Assembly (NCBI GenBank): GCA_963643175.1
Contig: CAVIJF010000001.1
Span: 1-64,000 of the forward strand
Direction of reading: 5' to 3'
Source of the DNA: CAMEON01 sp963643175
GTDB taxonomy: Bacteria; Bacillota; Clostridia; Oscillospirales; CAG-272
DNA: 64,000 bases
Under the pieces are notes generated by a model. That model was not told the origin of the DNA. It saw only the letters and a list, made by a program, of their open reading frames with translations, and made no database searches. Within the stretch, counting starts at the first letter, position 1, and every line of letters starts with the position of its first letter. Shown here piece after piece: positions 15,940 to 25,487 of the stretch. The translations under genes and the position numbers were made by a program.

Positions 15940-18900
15940 ATGAATCCGAAACTGTATTTCCGCCTGCTTTGCGCTGTTCTCACCGTCTGCCTGCTTCTGC
16001 CGCTTGCTGCCGCCTGCCGCCGGCAGGGAGGGGAAGACACTGCCACAACGGCGGGTACTTCCGCCGACCCTGCCGGTGCGGAAACCGGAAGCACCGGGGA
16101 CGGGGAGATGACCGGCGGGCAGGACGACCCCTTTGTCCCGATCGATACAGGCTTTTCGATCAGCCGCCTGCGCGTCAATAACCTGACGTCTCCGCTGGGG
16201 CTGGATGATGCCGCCCCTCTGTTCAGCTGGAACATGACGACCGGGGCGGAGGACACCGTGCGGGGGCGTGTACAGACCGCCTACCGGGTGCTGGTGACAT
16301 CCGACCGGGAGAGGCTCGCGTCCGGTGTGGCGGATATGTGGGACAGCGGAACCATGCAGGACGGCGCCTCGATCAACATCCGCTATGCGGGTGCGCCGCT
16401 TCTGCCGATGACCCGCTATTTCTGGACCGTGCAGGTCACGGACGGAAACGGAAAAACGCAGACCGCCCCGGCGGCGTGGTTCGAAACCGGCGTTGGGGAG
16501 GACGGCTTTGCCGATGCCTCGTGGATCGGGGCGGCGTCGAGCGCGTTCAATCTCGGCGAGGCGTGCTGGATATGGCAGACGGGCGGTGCCGCCGACGGGC
16601 GGATTCCGGCGGAGACACAGCTGTTCCGCCGCCGCTTCAGACCGGCGAACGGCAAGTCCGTGGCAAGCGCCGTCCTGCTGTTCACCGCCGACGACTGCGG
16701 AACCGTGTATCTGAACGGCAGGCAGGTCGGCGAGATACCGCGTCAGACCGACTCGTGGAAGAACGGGCAGATCGTGGACGTGACAGCCCTGCTGACCGCC
16801 GGGGACAACCTGCTGGCGGCGTCCGTTACCAATACCGAGGTGGGGTATGCCGGATTTATCGCGCACTTGATTCTGACCTATACCGACGGCTCGCATGATT
16901 CTGTCGTGACGGACGCGCAGGGTTGGCGCGTCAGTCGGGACAGGATTGCGGAGTTTGCATCGCCGGACTGTGACGACAGCGGAGCGGGCTGGAGCACCCC
17001 GGATCAGTCTGTCCGGTACGGCAGCGGCGCATGGGCAAGCATGGTTTCCTTCACGGGTGGCACAGCGCTCCCGGAGGGCAATTCCGCCCCCATGCTGCGG
17101 CGCGAGTTTACCCTGCCGGATAAGGAAATCGTGACAGCCCGCGTCTATGCCACCTCGGCGGGCATCTATGACCTGTACCTGAACGGACAGCGGGTGGGCG
17201 ACGCCTACCTGACACCCTCCTGGACGGAGTACGACTCCCACATCCTGTACCAGACCTACGATGTGACGGAGCTGGTCCGCACCGGCGGGAATGCGCTGGG
17301 GGTGCAGCTTGGCAACGGGTGGTACTGCGGGCGCATCGGTTCCTACGGCGGCACGGCACCTGCCTTCATCGGCAGACTGGTCGTCACCTTTGCGGACGGA
17401 TCAACCGTCGGAATTGTCAGTGACGGCAGCTGGAGCGTCTTCACGAACGGTCCTGTACTGGAGAACGATCTGTTTGACGGCGAGACCTATGACGCACGGC
17501 GCCTGCCGGACGGCTGGGCGGAAGCCGGATTTGACGGGACGGACTGGCGCCCCGTCCGCGTGACCTCGGCGGAGGCACTGGGCGTCGGGAAGATTATCGC
17601 CCAGTTTGTCGGCAACATTAAGGTCATGGACAGCGTGCAGGCGGTTTCGGTCAGGCGGGTTGCGGATAAGACCTACATTTACGACTTCGGACAGAACCTT
17701 TCCGGCGTGGCATCGGTCACGCTGACCGGCGAGGCGGGACAGTCCGTGAAGCTTCGTTTTGCCGAGATACTCAATGACGGCAGCGGAACCGGTGACGGCA
17801 GGGAGGGAACGCTGTACACGCAGAATCTGCGCTCTGCCAGGAATACCGACGTGTACATCCTGCGCGGGGACTCTGCGGGCGAGACGTGGTACCCGACGCT
17901 GACCTACCGAGGTTTCCGCTATGTCGAAATATCCGGTATCGGGGAGCCGCTGCCGCTGGAGGCGGTGACGGCGCGTGTGCTGTACACCGAAATGGAGGAT
18001 ACGGGCAGCTTTGACTGCTCGGAGGCGCTGATTAACCGGCTGTGGTCCAATACATACTGGGGACAGCGCGGCAATTTCCTGTCGGTGCCGACCGACTGCC
18101 CACAGCGAGACGAGCGCATGGGCTGGTCGGGCGATGCGCAGATATTCTGCGGCACGGCGGCGTATAATATGGACGTGCGGCAGTTCTTCGCGCAGTACGT
18201 GATGGCGCTGAATGACTGCCAGTTGGGCAACGGCGCCTATACCGATGTGGCGCCCGGCAATCAGCGTGCCGCCTACACCGGCGCCGGGCACAACGCATGG
18301 GCGGATGCGGGCATCATCATCCCCTACACCATGGGTATCCGCTACGGCGATACGGGTCTTGCCGAAACCTACTGGAAGAACATGGAGAGCTATATCCGCT
18401 ACCTTGTACGGGACGCGGGGCGCGATTTCATCCGGGACACGCAGCCTATGTACGGCGACTGGCTGTCCATCGGCGAATCCACGCCGCTGGCGGTCTGCGA
18501 TACCGCCTGGTGCGTCTACGTCTGCGACCTGATGGCGGAGATGGCGGGCTGGTTCGGTAAGGATAACGCGGCGGCGACCTACGCCGGGTATGCGGAATCC
18601 TTCCGCAACGCATGGTGCGGCGCCTTCCTGCGGGAGGACGGCACCACGTCCTGCGGCACGCAGACATCCTACGCGCTGGCACTTGCTTTCGGGATCATTC
18701 CGGAGGAACTGCGTGCGGCGTCGGCGGCTCAGTTGGCTCTGAATATCGCCAATCACGGCTGGAAGCTGACCACGGGCTTTATGGGCGTGTCCTTCCTTCT
18801 GCCCGTGCTGACCGAATACGGCTACACTGACGTTGCCTATAAACTGCTGGAGCAGGAAGAGTATCCCTCCTGGATATACCCGATTCTGCAGGGCGCCACC

Positions 18901-20622
18901 ACAATCTGGGAGCGCTGGAATTCCTATACGGTGGAGTCCGGCTTCGGCGATGCGGGCATGAATTCCTTCAATCACTACTCCTACGGCTCCGTCATGGAGT
19001 GGGTGTACAGCACCATGCTGGGCATCTCGGACGACGGCACGACCTCTGCGTACCGGCACTTTGTGCTGAAGCCCACCCCCGGCGGCAGTCTGACGCATGC
19101 CTCCGGCAGCTTTGTCTCCCCCTACGGGACAGTACAGTCCGGCTGGCGTCTGGAGAACGGATACCTGACTTATACCTGCACGGTTCCCGCCAACACGACA
19201 GCCACGCTGTACCTGCCCGGCGCGGAAAACGCGTCGGTGCTGGAATCCGGGCGGGAGCTGTCCGGCGTATCCGGCGTGACGGTGCGCGGGTACGGGGACG
19301 GGCGGCATATCCTGACGCTGGTGTCCGGCACCTATACCTTCACACTGCCTGCACAGGATTCAACGGGCGGAATCAGTATGCTGCGCATCAGCAATCCGGA
19401 CGGTATTCCCGCAACGGTTCTGCTGGACGGAAAAGCGATAGAGTTCGGTATGAATCTTCTCCCCGGCGGTACCCACACGCTGTCGGTGGTCTGCGAGGAC
19501 GAGGCGTATGCCTTCGCTTACGCGAGCGGGGACGTGTTCTTTGCCTCTTCCGAGGTGACGCTGAATCTTTCGGGCGAGGCGGATATTGAACTGCACTTCG
19601 GCAGTCGCGGCACGGGTGCCGGCACGTCGGCGCTGACGGTTGCCGCGCCGGGCTGTACACAGGCGTTTGTCAACGGGCAGGCTGTCCCGCTCCCGCACAC
19701 CGTGAGCGGTAAGGCGGGCGATACGGTCACAGTCGAGCTGGTACCGCCTGCGGGCTACTGCTTCGCGGGCTGGGACGACGGCACGACGACTTATCCCGCG
19801 GTCTTTACGCTGGGCGGCACGAACCGCACCGTGACCGCGCGGATCGGACGGCTTCCCATGCTGGACAGCCTGCTTGCAGGCGTTACTGCCACGGGCAACG
19901 ATACCTCCCTGTCCACCGCCGCATGGAATTTCGGAAACCTGACAGACGGTGTGACGATCGGAACCGGCTACTCGTCCGGCGGAAACTATACATCCCCGAA
20001 GCTTCGGACGCCGGTTTATCTGGATTTTGCGTTTCCTGCGCCGACTTACACCGACCGGGTTGTGCTGTGGCCCCGCACGGATGCCGAATCCTTGAGCGGC
20101 GGATTGCATGCCTTCCCTCAGGACTTCACGGTTTCCGTCCGTCCGGAGGGTTCGTCTAACTATGTTACGGTTGCGGAGTACGCCGGTCTTTCGGACAGGA
20201 GCCAGCCGTTTACCGTGGACTTTACCGGACAGACCGTGACGCATATCCGGATTACCGTTACCAGAACAGCGGCACGGCTGACGCCGCAGGACAGCATTTA
20301 CCGCGTTCAGTTCGCGGAGATTCAGGCATTCGATACCCGCAGCGGCGCCTGCGTGACGCCGGTTTCCGCCGTGGACGTGCGGAGTGTCGGCACGGCGGAA
20401 GCCCCTGCCTTTGCGGCTTCGGTGGCGCCTGCGGATGCGTACAGCACCGCGCTTGTGTGGCTTGTGCTGGATGCGGACGGAAAGCCGGCTGCCGATGTGA
20501 CCGCCACGGTGCGGGATGGAGTTCTGTACCTGCATGGTGCACGTGTCGGAGGAACTTATGTCATTCTGGCGGTAGCGGCGGACGGATCCGGGGCGCGCGG
20601 CAGTATTGACTGGACGGCGTGA
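15940..20622 (+). CDS. Multidomain alpha-L-rhamnosidase (GH78-type) lipoprotein
   Basis: A 1560-residue secreted enzyme with lipobox LAAAC (Cys26), probably displayed on the cell surface to remove terminal alpha-L-rhamnose from plant or microbial glycans. An Ig-like domain opens it, followed by beta-sandwich domains of the rhamnosidase N-terminal type (to about 640). The (alpha/alpha)6 catalytic domain then has DCPQRDERMGWSGD near residues 718-731, with the acidic catalytic residues, and TIWERWNS near 987. The C-terminal part holds a repeat-like module (GYCFAGWDDG, near 1280), an F5/8 type C-like carbohydrate-binding domain (about 1307-1465) and a final Ig-like domain. The leader has short CCGTTAA-like heptamers. 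No transporter or rhamnose catabolic gene is adjacent. Confidence 0.9.
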   Translation: MNPKLYFRLLCAVLTVCLLLPLAAACRRQGGEDTATTAGTSADPAGAETGSTGDGEMTGGQDDPFVPIDTGFSISRLRVNNLTSPLGLDDAAPLFSWNMTTGAEDTVRGRVQTAYRVLVTSDRERLASGVADMWDSGTMQDGASINIRYAGAPLLPMTRYFWTVQVTDGNGKTQTAPAAWFETGVGEDGFADASWIGAASSAFNLGEACWIWQTGGAADGRIPAETQLFRRRFRPANGKSVASAVLLFTADDCGTVYLNGRQVGEIPRQTDSWKNGQIVDVTALLTAGDNLLAASVTNTEVGYAGFIAHLILTYTDGSHDSVVTDAQGWRVSRDRIAEFASPDCDDSGAGWSTPDQSVRYGSGAWASMVSFTGGTALPEGNSAPMLRREFTLPDKEIVTARVYATSAGIYDLYLNGQRVGDAYLTPSWTEYDSHILYQTYDVTELVRTGGNALGVQLGNGWYCGRIGSYGGTAPAFIGRLVVTFADGSTVGIVSDGSWSVFTNGPVLENDLFDGETYDARRLPDGWAEAGFDGTDWRPVRVTSAEALGVGKIIAQFVGNIKVMDSVQAVSVRRVADKTYIYDFGQNLSGVASVTLTGEAGQSVKLRFAEILNDGSGTGDGREGTLYTQNLRSARNTDVYILRGDSAGETWYPTLTYRGFRYVEISGIGEPLPLEAVTARVLYTEMEDTGSFDCSEALINRLWSNTYWGQRGNFLSVPTDCPQRDERMGWSGDAQIFCGTAAYNMDVRQFFAQYVMALNDCQLGNGAYTDVAPGNQRAAYTGAGHNAWADAGIIIPYTMGIRYGDTGLAETYWKNMESYIRYLVRDAGRDFIRDTQPMYGDWLSIGESTPLAVCDTAWCVYVCDLMAEMAGWFGKDNAAATYAGYAESFRNAWCGAFLREDGTTSCGTQTSYALALAFGIIPEELRAASAAQLALNIANHGWKLTTGFMGVSFLLPVLTEYGYTDVAYKLLEQEEYPSWIYPILQGATTIWERWNSYTVESGFGDAGMNSFNHYSYGSVMEWVYSTMLGISDDGTTSAYRHFVLKPTPGGSLTHASGSFVSPYGTVQSGWRLENGYLTYTCTVPANTTATLYLPGAENASVLESGRELSGVSGVTVRGYGDGRHILTLVSGTYTFTLPAQDSTGGISMLRISNPDGIPATVLLDGKAIEFGMNLLPGGTHTLSVVCEDEAYAFAYASGDVFFASSEVTLNLSGEADIELHFGSRGTGAGTSALTVAAPGCTQAFVNGQAVPLPHTVSGKAGDTVTVELVPPAGYCFAGWDDGTTTYPAVFTLGGTNRTVTARIGRLPMLDSLLAGVTATGNDTSLSTAAWNFGNLTDGVTIGTGYSSGGNYTSPKLRTPVYLDFAFPAPTYTDRVVLWPRTDAESLSGGLHAFPQDFTVSVRPEGSSNYVTVAEYAGLSDRSQPFTVDFTGQTVTHIRITVTRTAARLTPQDSIYRVQFAEIQAFDTRSGACVTPVSAVDVRSVGTAEAPAFAASVAPADAYSTALVWLVLDADGKPAADVTATVRDGVLYLHGARVGGTYVILAVAADGSGARGSIDWTA

Positions 20623-20747
20623 GTGCGGCTGATGGGAGGGTTGTCCCTGCCGGGGCGGCTGACTTTGCCGTCCCGGTACCCGTCGGGGCACAAGGCACCC
20701 TCTCCCGGTACCGGGAACCGCCCAAGGTAAATTTTCCGCACTTGCTC

Positions 20748-20776
20748 TTGACGCAAGGGGCGGAATGTGCTATAAT
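20748..20776 (+). promoter_or_regulatory. Sigma-A promoter of the miaB operon
   Basis: TTGACG at 20748-20753, 17 bases, TATAAT at 20771-20776 with a TGC extended -10. It starts the long plus-strand run from miaB onward. Confidence 0.88.
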
Positions 20777-20830
20777 AAGACCCGACTTGCCGCACAGCGC
20801 GGCACATTTTCACAGATACAAGGAAACCGT

Positions 20831-22282
20831 ATGACAGATAAGACGAAAAGGTCGCTGCCGCCGCACGACGAAGCCGAGCGGCAGGACGCCATCCGGGCGG
20901 TGCACGCACTCAACGCCGCCTATACAGCCGCCGGACGCCGAAGGGGCGTCTATGTGCTGACCTTCGGCTGCCAGCAGAACGAGGCGGATAGTGAAAAACT
21001 GTCCGGCATGGCGCAGGAGATGGGCTATACACCGGTGGAGCGCCCGGAGGACGCAGACCTCATTCTGGTCAACACCTGCGCTATCCGGGAGCACGCCGAG
21101 AGCCGGGCACTGGCAACGGTCGGGCAGTACAAAAAACTGCGGCAGGATAACCCGGAACTGGTCATCGGCGTCTGCGGATGCCTGCCGTCGCAGGAGCACC
21201 GCCGGGAGGAACTGAAGCGGAGCTATCCTTATGTGACCTTCTGCCTGGATACCGCGTCGCTTTACCGCCTGCCGACCGTCCTGCGCTACTGCCTGGAGAC
21301 GCACCGCCGGTCGCTTTTACCGGAGGACGAGACGTCGTCGGGTACCGATGCGGGGCAGGAGATACCCGTTCTCCGTACCTCCTCCTACCGCGCGTGGGTG
21401 TCCGTTATGTATGGATGCAACAATTTCTGCTCCTACTGCATCGTCCCGTATGTCCGCGGACGCGAACGCAGCCGCCCGCGCGAGGCAGTCGTGCGTGAGG
21501 TGCGGGAGCTGGTCGAAGCCGGCTACCGCGACATCACCCTGCTGGGGCAGAATGTCAATTCCTACGGGCGTGGGTTGGCGGAGCCGTGCGATTTTGCCGC
21601 ACTGGTGGAGGAGCTGGACACCATCCCCGGTGACTGGTGGCTGCGCTTCATGACCAGCCATCCGAAGGATGCCAGCCGGCGTCTCATTGACGTCATGGCG
21701 GCGGGCAGGCATATCGCCCCCGCGTTTCACCTGCCGCTGCAGTCCGGCAATGACCGCGTTCTGCACGCCATGAACCGGCATTACGATATGGCGCGGTACA
21801 CGGATACCGTCCGCTATATGCGCAGGAAGATACCGAATCTGACGCTGACCTCCGACATCATCGTCGGCTTCCCCGGCGAGACGGAGGCGGAGTTTGAGGA
21901 TACCCTGCGGGCACTTTCCGACATCCGCTTTGATATGATTTACTCCTTCATCTACTCCCCCCGCAAGGGAACTCCGGCGGCGGAGATGGAGCAGGTTCCG
22001 GAGGAGGTGCAGAAGCAGCGTTTCGCGCGGATGCTAGAGCTGCAGAACGGCATTTCTATGGAGAAAAACCAGCCGCTGGTCGGCGAAACGCTGCAGGTTC
22101 TGTGCGACGGGGTGAGCAAGAGCAACGCCGACCTGTGGACGGGGCGCACAGCCGGAAACAAAAGCGTTTTCTTCCCCGGGTCGCCAGAGACAACACCGGT
22201 CGGGCAGTTTGTCCCCGTGCGCATCGGGCGCGCCGCCCCCTTCGCCCTGTACGGGACTGCAGAAGGCGCGGGAAGCAAGTGA
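20831..22282 (+). CDS. miaB: tRNA-2-methylthio-N6-dimethylallyladenosine synthase
   Basis: A 483-residue radical-SAM methylthiotransferase that adds a methylthio group to isopentenyl-A37 of tRNAs. N-terminal cluster cysteines are in TFGCQQN (Cys47), NTCAIRE (Cys83) and GVCGCLPS (Cys117). The radical-SAM site is CNNFCSYC (Cys196, Cys200, Cys203), and GQNVNSYG is a MiaB hallmark. A TRAM domain ends the protein. ATG 20831 follows AAGGAAA; upstream frame extension would cross the promoter. It is followed by the YlbF/YmcA-type gene, the same pairing as ymcB-ymcA in Bacillus subtilis. Confidence 0.96.
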   Translation: MTDKTKRSLPPHDEAERQDAIRAVHALNAAYTAAGRRRGVYVLTFGCQQNEADSEKLSGMAQEMGYTPVERPEDADLILVNTCAIREHAESRALATVGQYKKLRQDNPELVIGVCGCLPSQEHRREELKRSYPYVTFCLDTASLYRLPTVLRYCLETHRRSLLPEDETSSGTDAGQEIPVLRTSSYRAWVSVMYGCNNFCSYCIVPYVRGRERSRPREAVVREVRELVEAGYRDITLLGQNVNSYGRGLAEPCDFAALVEELDTIPGDWWLRFMTSHPKDASRRLIDVMAAGRHIAPAFHLPLQSGNDRVLHAMNRHYDMARYTDTVRYMRRKIPNLTLTSDIIVGFPGETEAEFEDTLRALSDIRFDMIYSFIYSPRKGTPAAEMEQVPEEVQKQRFARMLELQNGISMEKNQPLVGETLQVLCDGVSKSNADLWTGRTAGNKSVFFPGSPETTPVGQFVPVRIGRAAPFALYGTAEGAGSK

Positions 22283-22332
22283 CAGCTGTCAGACAGCGGA
22301 GTACAGAATAACAGAACCGGGAGGATTATACC

Positions 22333-22773
22333 ATGACTGATAACGGAAACGAGAATAAAACAAGCGAAGGCGTGCGCCTTGACCCCTCCAATGTGTTTGA
22401 GATGGCGATGGTTCTTGGCAAGGCACTCAAGAACGATCCGCGCCTTGTCCGTATGGACAGGGCAAAGGAAGCCTATCAGGAGGATGAGGATTTGTGCCGT
22501 ATGCTGACCGAGTATGAGGTGCAGCGCAAGGCTATCGAGCAGGTAGCGGGCGACGGGGACTACGACCCCGACCTTGTGCGGCAGATTCAGGAGCGTATCG
22601 ATGAGCTGTACGGGGAAATCGCGGCGAACCCTGCCTTTATCGAGCTGAACGAGTCGCAGGCCGCCGTCAACAACCTGATGAACGCGGTGAACAATACCAT
22701 CATGTTTGCCATCACCGGGGAGATGCCCTCAGGCTGTACGCATGACTGCTCCAGCTGCGGCGGCTGCCACTGA
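22333..22773 (+). CDS. YlbF/YmcA (RicF/RicA-like) family protein with Cys-rich tail
   Basis: A 146-residue mostly helical protein. Residues about 20-120 match the Com_YlbF family: NVFEMAMVLGKALKNDPRLVR followed by two amphipathic helices, and AANPAFIELNESQAAVNNLMNAV. In Bacillus, RicA, RicF and RicT form an iron-sulfur complex that stimulates RNase Y processing. The C-terminus carries a compact cysteine cluster, CTHDCSSCGGCH, suited to holding a metal or iron-sulfur cluster. Its position 50 bases after miaB matches the ymcB-ymcA arrangement and favours a RicA-like role. Which paralogue it is cannot be settled here. Confidence 0.85.
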   Translation: MTDNGNENKTSEGVRLDPSNVFEMAMVLGKALKNDPRLVRMDRAKEAYQEDEDLCRMLTEYEVQRKAIEQVAGDGDYDPDLVRQIQERIDELYGEIAANPAFIELNESQAAVNNLMNAVNNTIMFAITGEMPSGCTHDCSSCGGCH

Positions 22774-22825
22774 CGGAGCCGCCCCGCCGCGCGATTCCTG
22801 ATCCCAACGAGAGGAGAACCGAACC

Positions 22826-25429
22826 ATGACGCCCATGATGGAGCAATATCTGGAAGTCAAAAATCAATATAAGGACTACCTGCTGTTTTATCGGCTGGGG
22901 GACTTCTACGAGATGTTTTTTGACGATGCCATCACCGCCTCGCGCGAGCTGGAGCTGACCCTGACCGGGCGCGACTGCGGCGAGGAGGAGCGCGCTCCCA
23001 TGTGCGGTGTTCCGTTCCACGCTGCCGATGTCTACATCGGCAAGCTGATTGAGAAAGGCTATAAGGTCGCCGTCTGCGAGCAGATGGAGGACCCCGCGCT
23101 GGCAAAGGGACTGGTCAGGCGGGAGGTTATCCGGGTCGTGACGCCCGGCACCGTCATCGAAAGTTCGCTCCTGCCGGAGCAGAAGAACAACTACCTGTGC
23201 GCCCTGTATGTCAGCGAGCTGGAATACGGGGTGTGTTTTGCCGACCTGTCCACTGCACAGGTCTTTGCAACGGTCATTGACGGGGCGCGGATGGACGAGG
23301 AACTGCTGGGGGAGCTGGGTACCTATGCGCCGCGTGAGGTGATTCTCAATGTCGGCGCCCGGCGCTGTGCCAAGGCGGCGGACTGGCTGAAAAGTCAGGG
23401 CGCCATGCTTTCGGACAATCAGGCGGGACGCTTCGATCCCGCCGACTGCGCCGCCCGCGTGAAGGAGCGCTTCGGCGACACGCTCAGACCGGAGGTTCTG
23501 GAGAACAGACCGCTGGTGTGCGCCGTCGGCGCCCTGCTGGATTATCTGACCGAAACGCAGAAAACCGACCTTGCTACCCTCCGGGAACTGCGGGTGTACA
23601 GTGAGGGGCAGTATCTCGGTCTTGACCTTAATACGCGTCGCAATCTGGAACTGACCGAAACCATGCGCACCAAGGAGAAGAAGGGAACGCTTCTCTGGGT
23701 GCTGGATCATACCAAAACCTCGCCCGGTGCGCGTCTGCTCCGGCAGTGGGTGGAGCACCCGCTGCTCTCCCCGGCGCACATTGCCCGCCGACAGAGTGCG
23801 GTAGAGGAGCTGGTCGGGGACTACATGAAGCGGGAGGAGTTGGGGGAACTGCTCTCGCACGTACTGGATATGGAGCGGCTTATCACGCGCATTGTGTTCG
23901 GCACTGCGGGCGGGAAGGATCTGCGTGCGGTGTGCGCTACGGCATCGCTGCTGCCGGATATCCGCCGCCTGCTGGAGGGCTGCCAGAGTGAGGAACTCAA
24001 GCGCATCTGGCGGGAAATGGATCTGCTGGAGGACGTCTGCGCGGAAATCGGACGGGCGTTGGTGGAGGAGCCGCCCTTCTCGGTGCGCGACGGCGGCATG
24101 ATAGCCGACGGCTACGACGCCGAGGTGGATCGCCTGCGCTCCGTCATGAACGACGGGCAGGGATGGGTTGACCGGGTTGCCGCAGAGGAAAAGGCGCGTA
24201 CCGGCATCAAAACACTCAAGGTCGGCTATAACAAGGTGTTCGGCTATTACATAGAGGTGTCCAAGTCCTTTGCGGATCAGGTGCCCGACAACTATATACG
24301 CAAGCAGACGCTGGTCGGGGCAGAGCGCTATATCACGCAGGAACTGAAGGACATGGAAGCTACCATTTTGGGCGCCAAGGACAAGCTGTGCGCACTGGAG
24401 TATGAGCTGTTCTGCAAACTGCGTGGCTTCGTTGCCGATCGGAGCGAGCGTATCCAGAAGACCGCCGCCCTGCTGGCGGAGGCTGACGTTTACCGGAGCC
24501 TTGCCTCGGTGGCATCGCGCAATCGGTATGTCCGTCCCGAAGTCGCGGAGGACGACCGCATCAGCATCCGGGACGGGCGCCACCCCGTGGTGGAGAAATT
24601 CGTCAAGGACGGCTACTTCGTCCCGAACGACGCCGACCTTGACACCCGCGACAACCGGCTCATGCTGATAACAGGTCCCAATATGGCGGGTAAATCCACC
24701 TATATGCGGCAGGTCGCGCTGATTGTTCTGATGGCGCAGATAGGCTCCTTCGTCCCGGCATCCTCCGCACACATCGGCATCGCGGATAGGATATTCACCC
24801 GCGTGGGGGCATCCGACGATCTGGCGTCCGGGCAGTCCACCTTCATGCTGGAAATGACCGAGGTATCCGCCATCCTGCGCGGAGCGACACGCAAAAGCCT
24901 GATTATTTACGATGAGGTCGGGCGCGGAACCTCCACCTTTGACGGGATGAGCATCGCCCGCGCTATCATTGAGTACACCGCCGGAAGGAAAATCGGCGCC
25001 CGCACCCTGTTCGCCACGCATTATCACGAGCTGACCGGGATGGAAGGCGCCTACGACGGGATAGTCAATTATCACATCGCTGCCCGCAAGCGCGGGGATA
25101 CTGTGACCTTCCTGCGCAAGATTGTGCGCGGTTCCACGGACGACAGTTTCGGCATCGAGGTCGCCAAGCTGGCGGGACTGCCGAACGAGGTGATACGGCG
25201 TGCCCGTGAGATACTGGCAGCCGTGGAGACTTCCTCCCATGCAGTGCGCGAGGCGGTGGACGAGGCGGACAGCGGCAGAAAAACCGCAAGGCCGGACGAC
25301 GGTGCCCTATCGCTGGACGACTGCCTGAATGCCCGCCTCATCGACGAGCTGCGGGCACTGGATGTCAACACGCTTTCCCCGTTTGAATGCATGAGCCTGC
25401 TGTTTGAGTGGAAAAAGCAGATACGCTGA
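22826..25429 (+). CDS. mutS: DNA mismatch repair protein MutS
   Basis: An 867-residue mismatch-recognition ATPase. The N-terminal mismatch-binding domain has the FYEMFFDDA motif with the wedging Phe. Clamp and lever helices follow. The ATPase domain has Walker A GPNMAGKST at 617-625, a Walker B stretch SLIIYDEVGRGTSTFDG, and TLFATHYHEL. Length matches the standard MutS1 protein. AGAGGAGAA lies before ATG 22826. mutL follows 58 bases downstream, so the two are co-transcribed as in most Firmicutes. Confidence 0.98.
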   Translation: MTPMMEQYLEVKNQYKDYLLFYRLGDFYEMFFDDAITASRELELTLTGRDCGEEERAPMCGVPFHAADVYIGKLIEKGYKVAVCEQMEDPALAKGLVRREVIRVVTPGTVIESSLLPEQKNNYLCALYVSELEYGVCFADLSTAQVFATVIDGARMDEELLGELGTYAPREVILNVGARRCAKAADWLKSQGAMLSDNQAGRFDPADCAARVKERFGDTLRPEVLENRPLVCAVGALLDYLTETQKTDLATLRELRVYSEGQYLGLDLNTRRNLELTETMRTKEKKGTLLWVLDHTKTSPGARLLRQWVEHPLLSPAHIARRQSAVEELVGDYMKREELGELLSHVLDMERLITRIVFGTAGGKDLRAVCATASLLPDIRRLLEGCQSEELKRIWREMDLLEDVCAEIGRALVEEPPFSVRDGGMIADGYDAEVDRLRSVMNDGQGWVDRVAAEEKARTGIKTLKVGYNKVFGYYIEVSKSFADQVPDNYIRKQTLVGAERYITQELKDMEATILGAKDKLCALEYELFCKLRGFVADRSERIQKTAALLAEADVYRSLASVASRNRYVRPEVAEDDRISIRDGRHPVVEKFVKDGYFVPNDADLDTRDNRLMLITGPNMAGKSTYMRQVALIVLMAQIGSFVPASSAHIGIADRIFTRVGASDDLASGQSTFMLEMTEVSAILRGATRKSLIIYDEVGRGTSTFDGMSIARAIIEYTAGRKIGARTLFATHYHELTGMEGAYDGIVNYHIAARKRGDTVTFLRKIVRGSTDDSFGIEVAKLAGLPNEVIRRAREILAAVETSSHAVREAVDEADSGRKTARPDDGALSLDDCLNARLIDELRALDVNTLSPFECMSLLFEWKKQIR

Positions 25430-25487
25430 AACGACGGAACAGCGGAATTGCAGGAAAACGCGTTTCTGAACCGGATAAGGAGGATCA

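Noticed and set aside
22712..25240. 842-residue open frame antisense to mutS
   Set aside because: mutS is unmistakable on the other strand, and the antisense translation has no recognisable motif.
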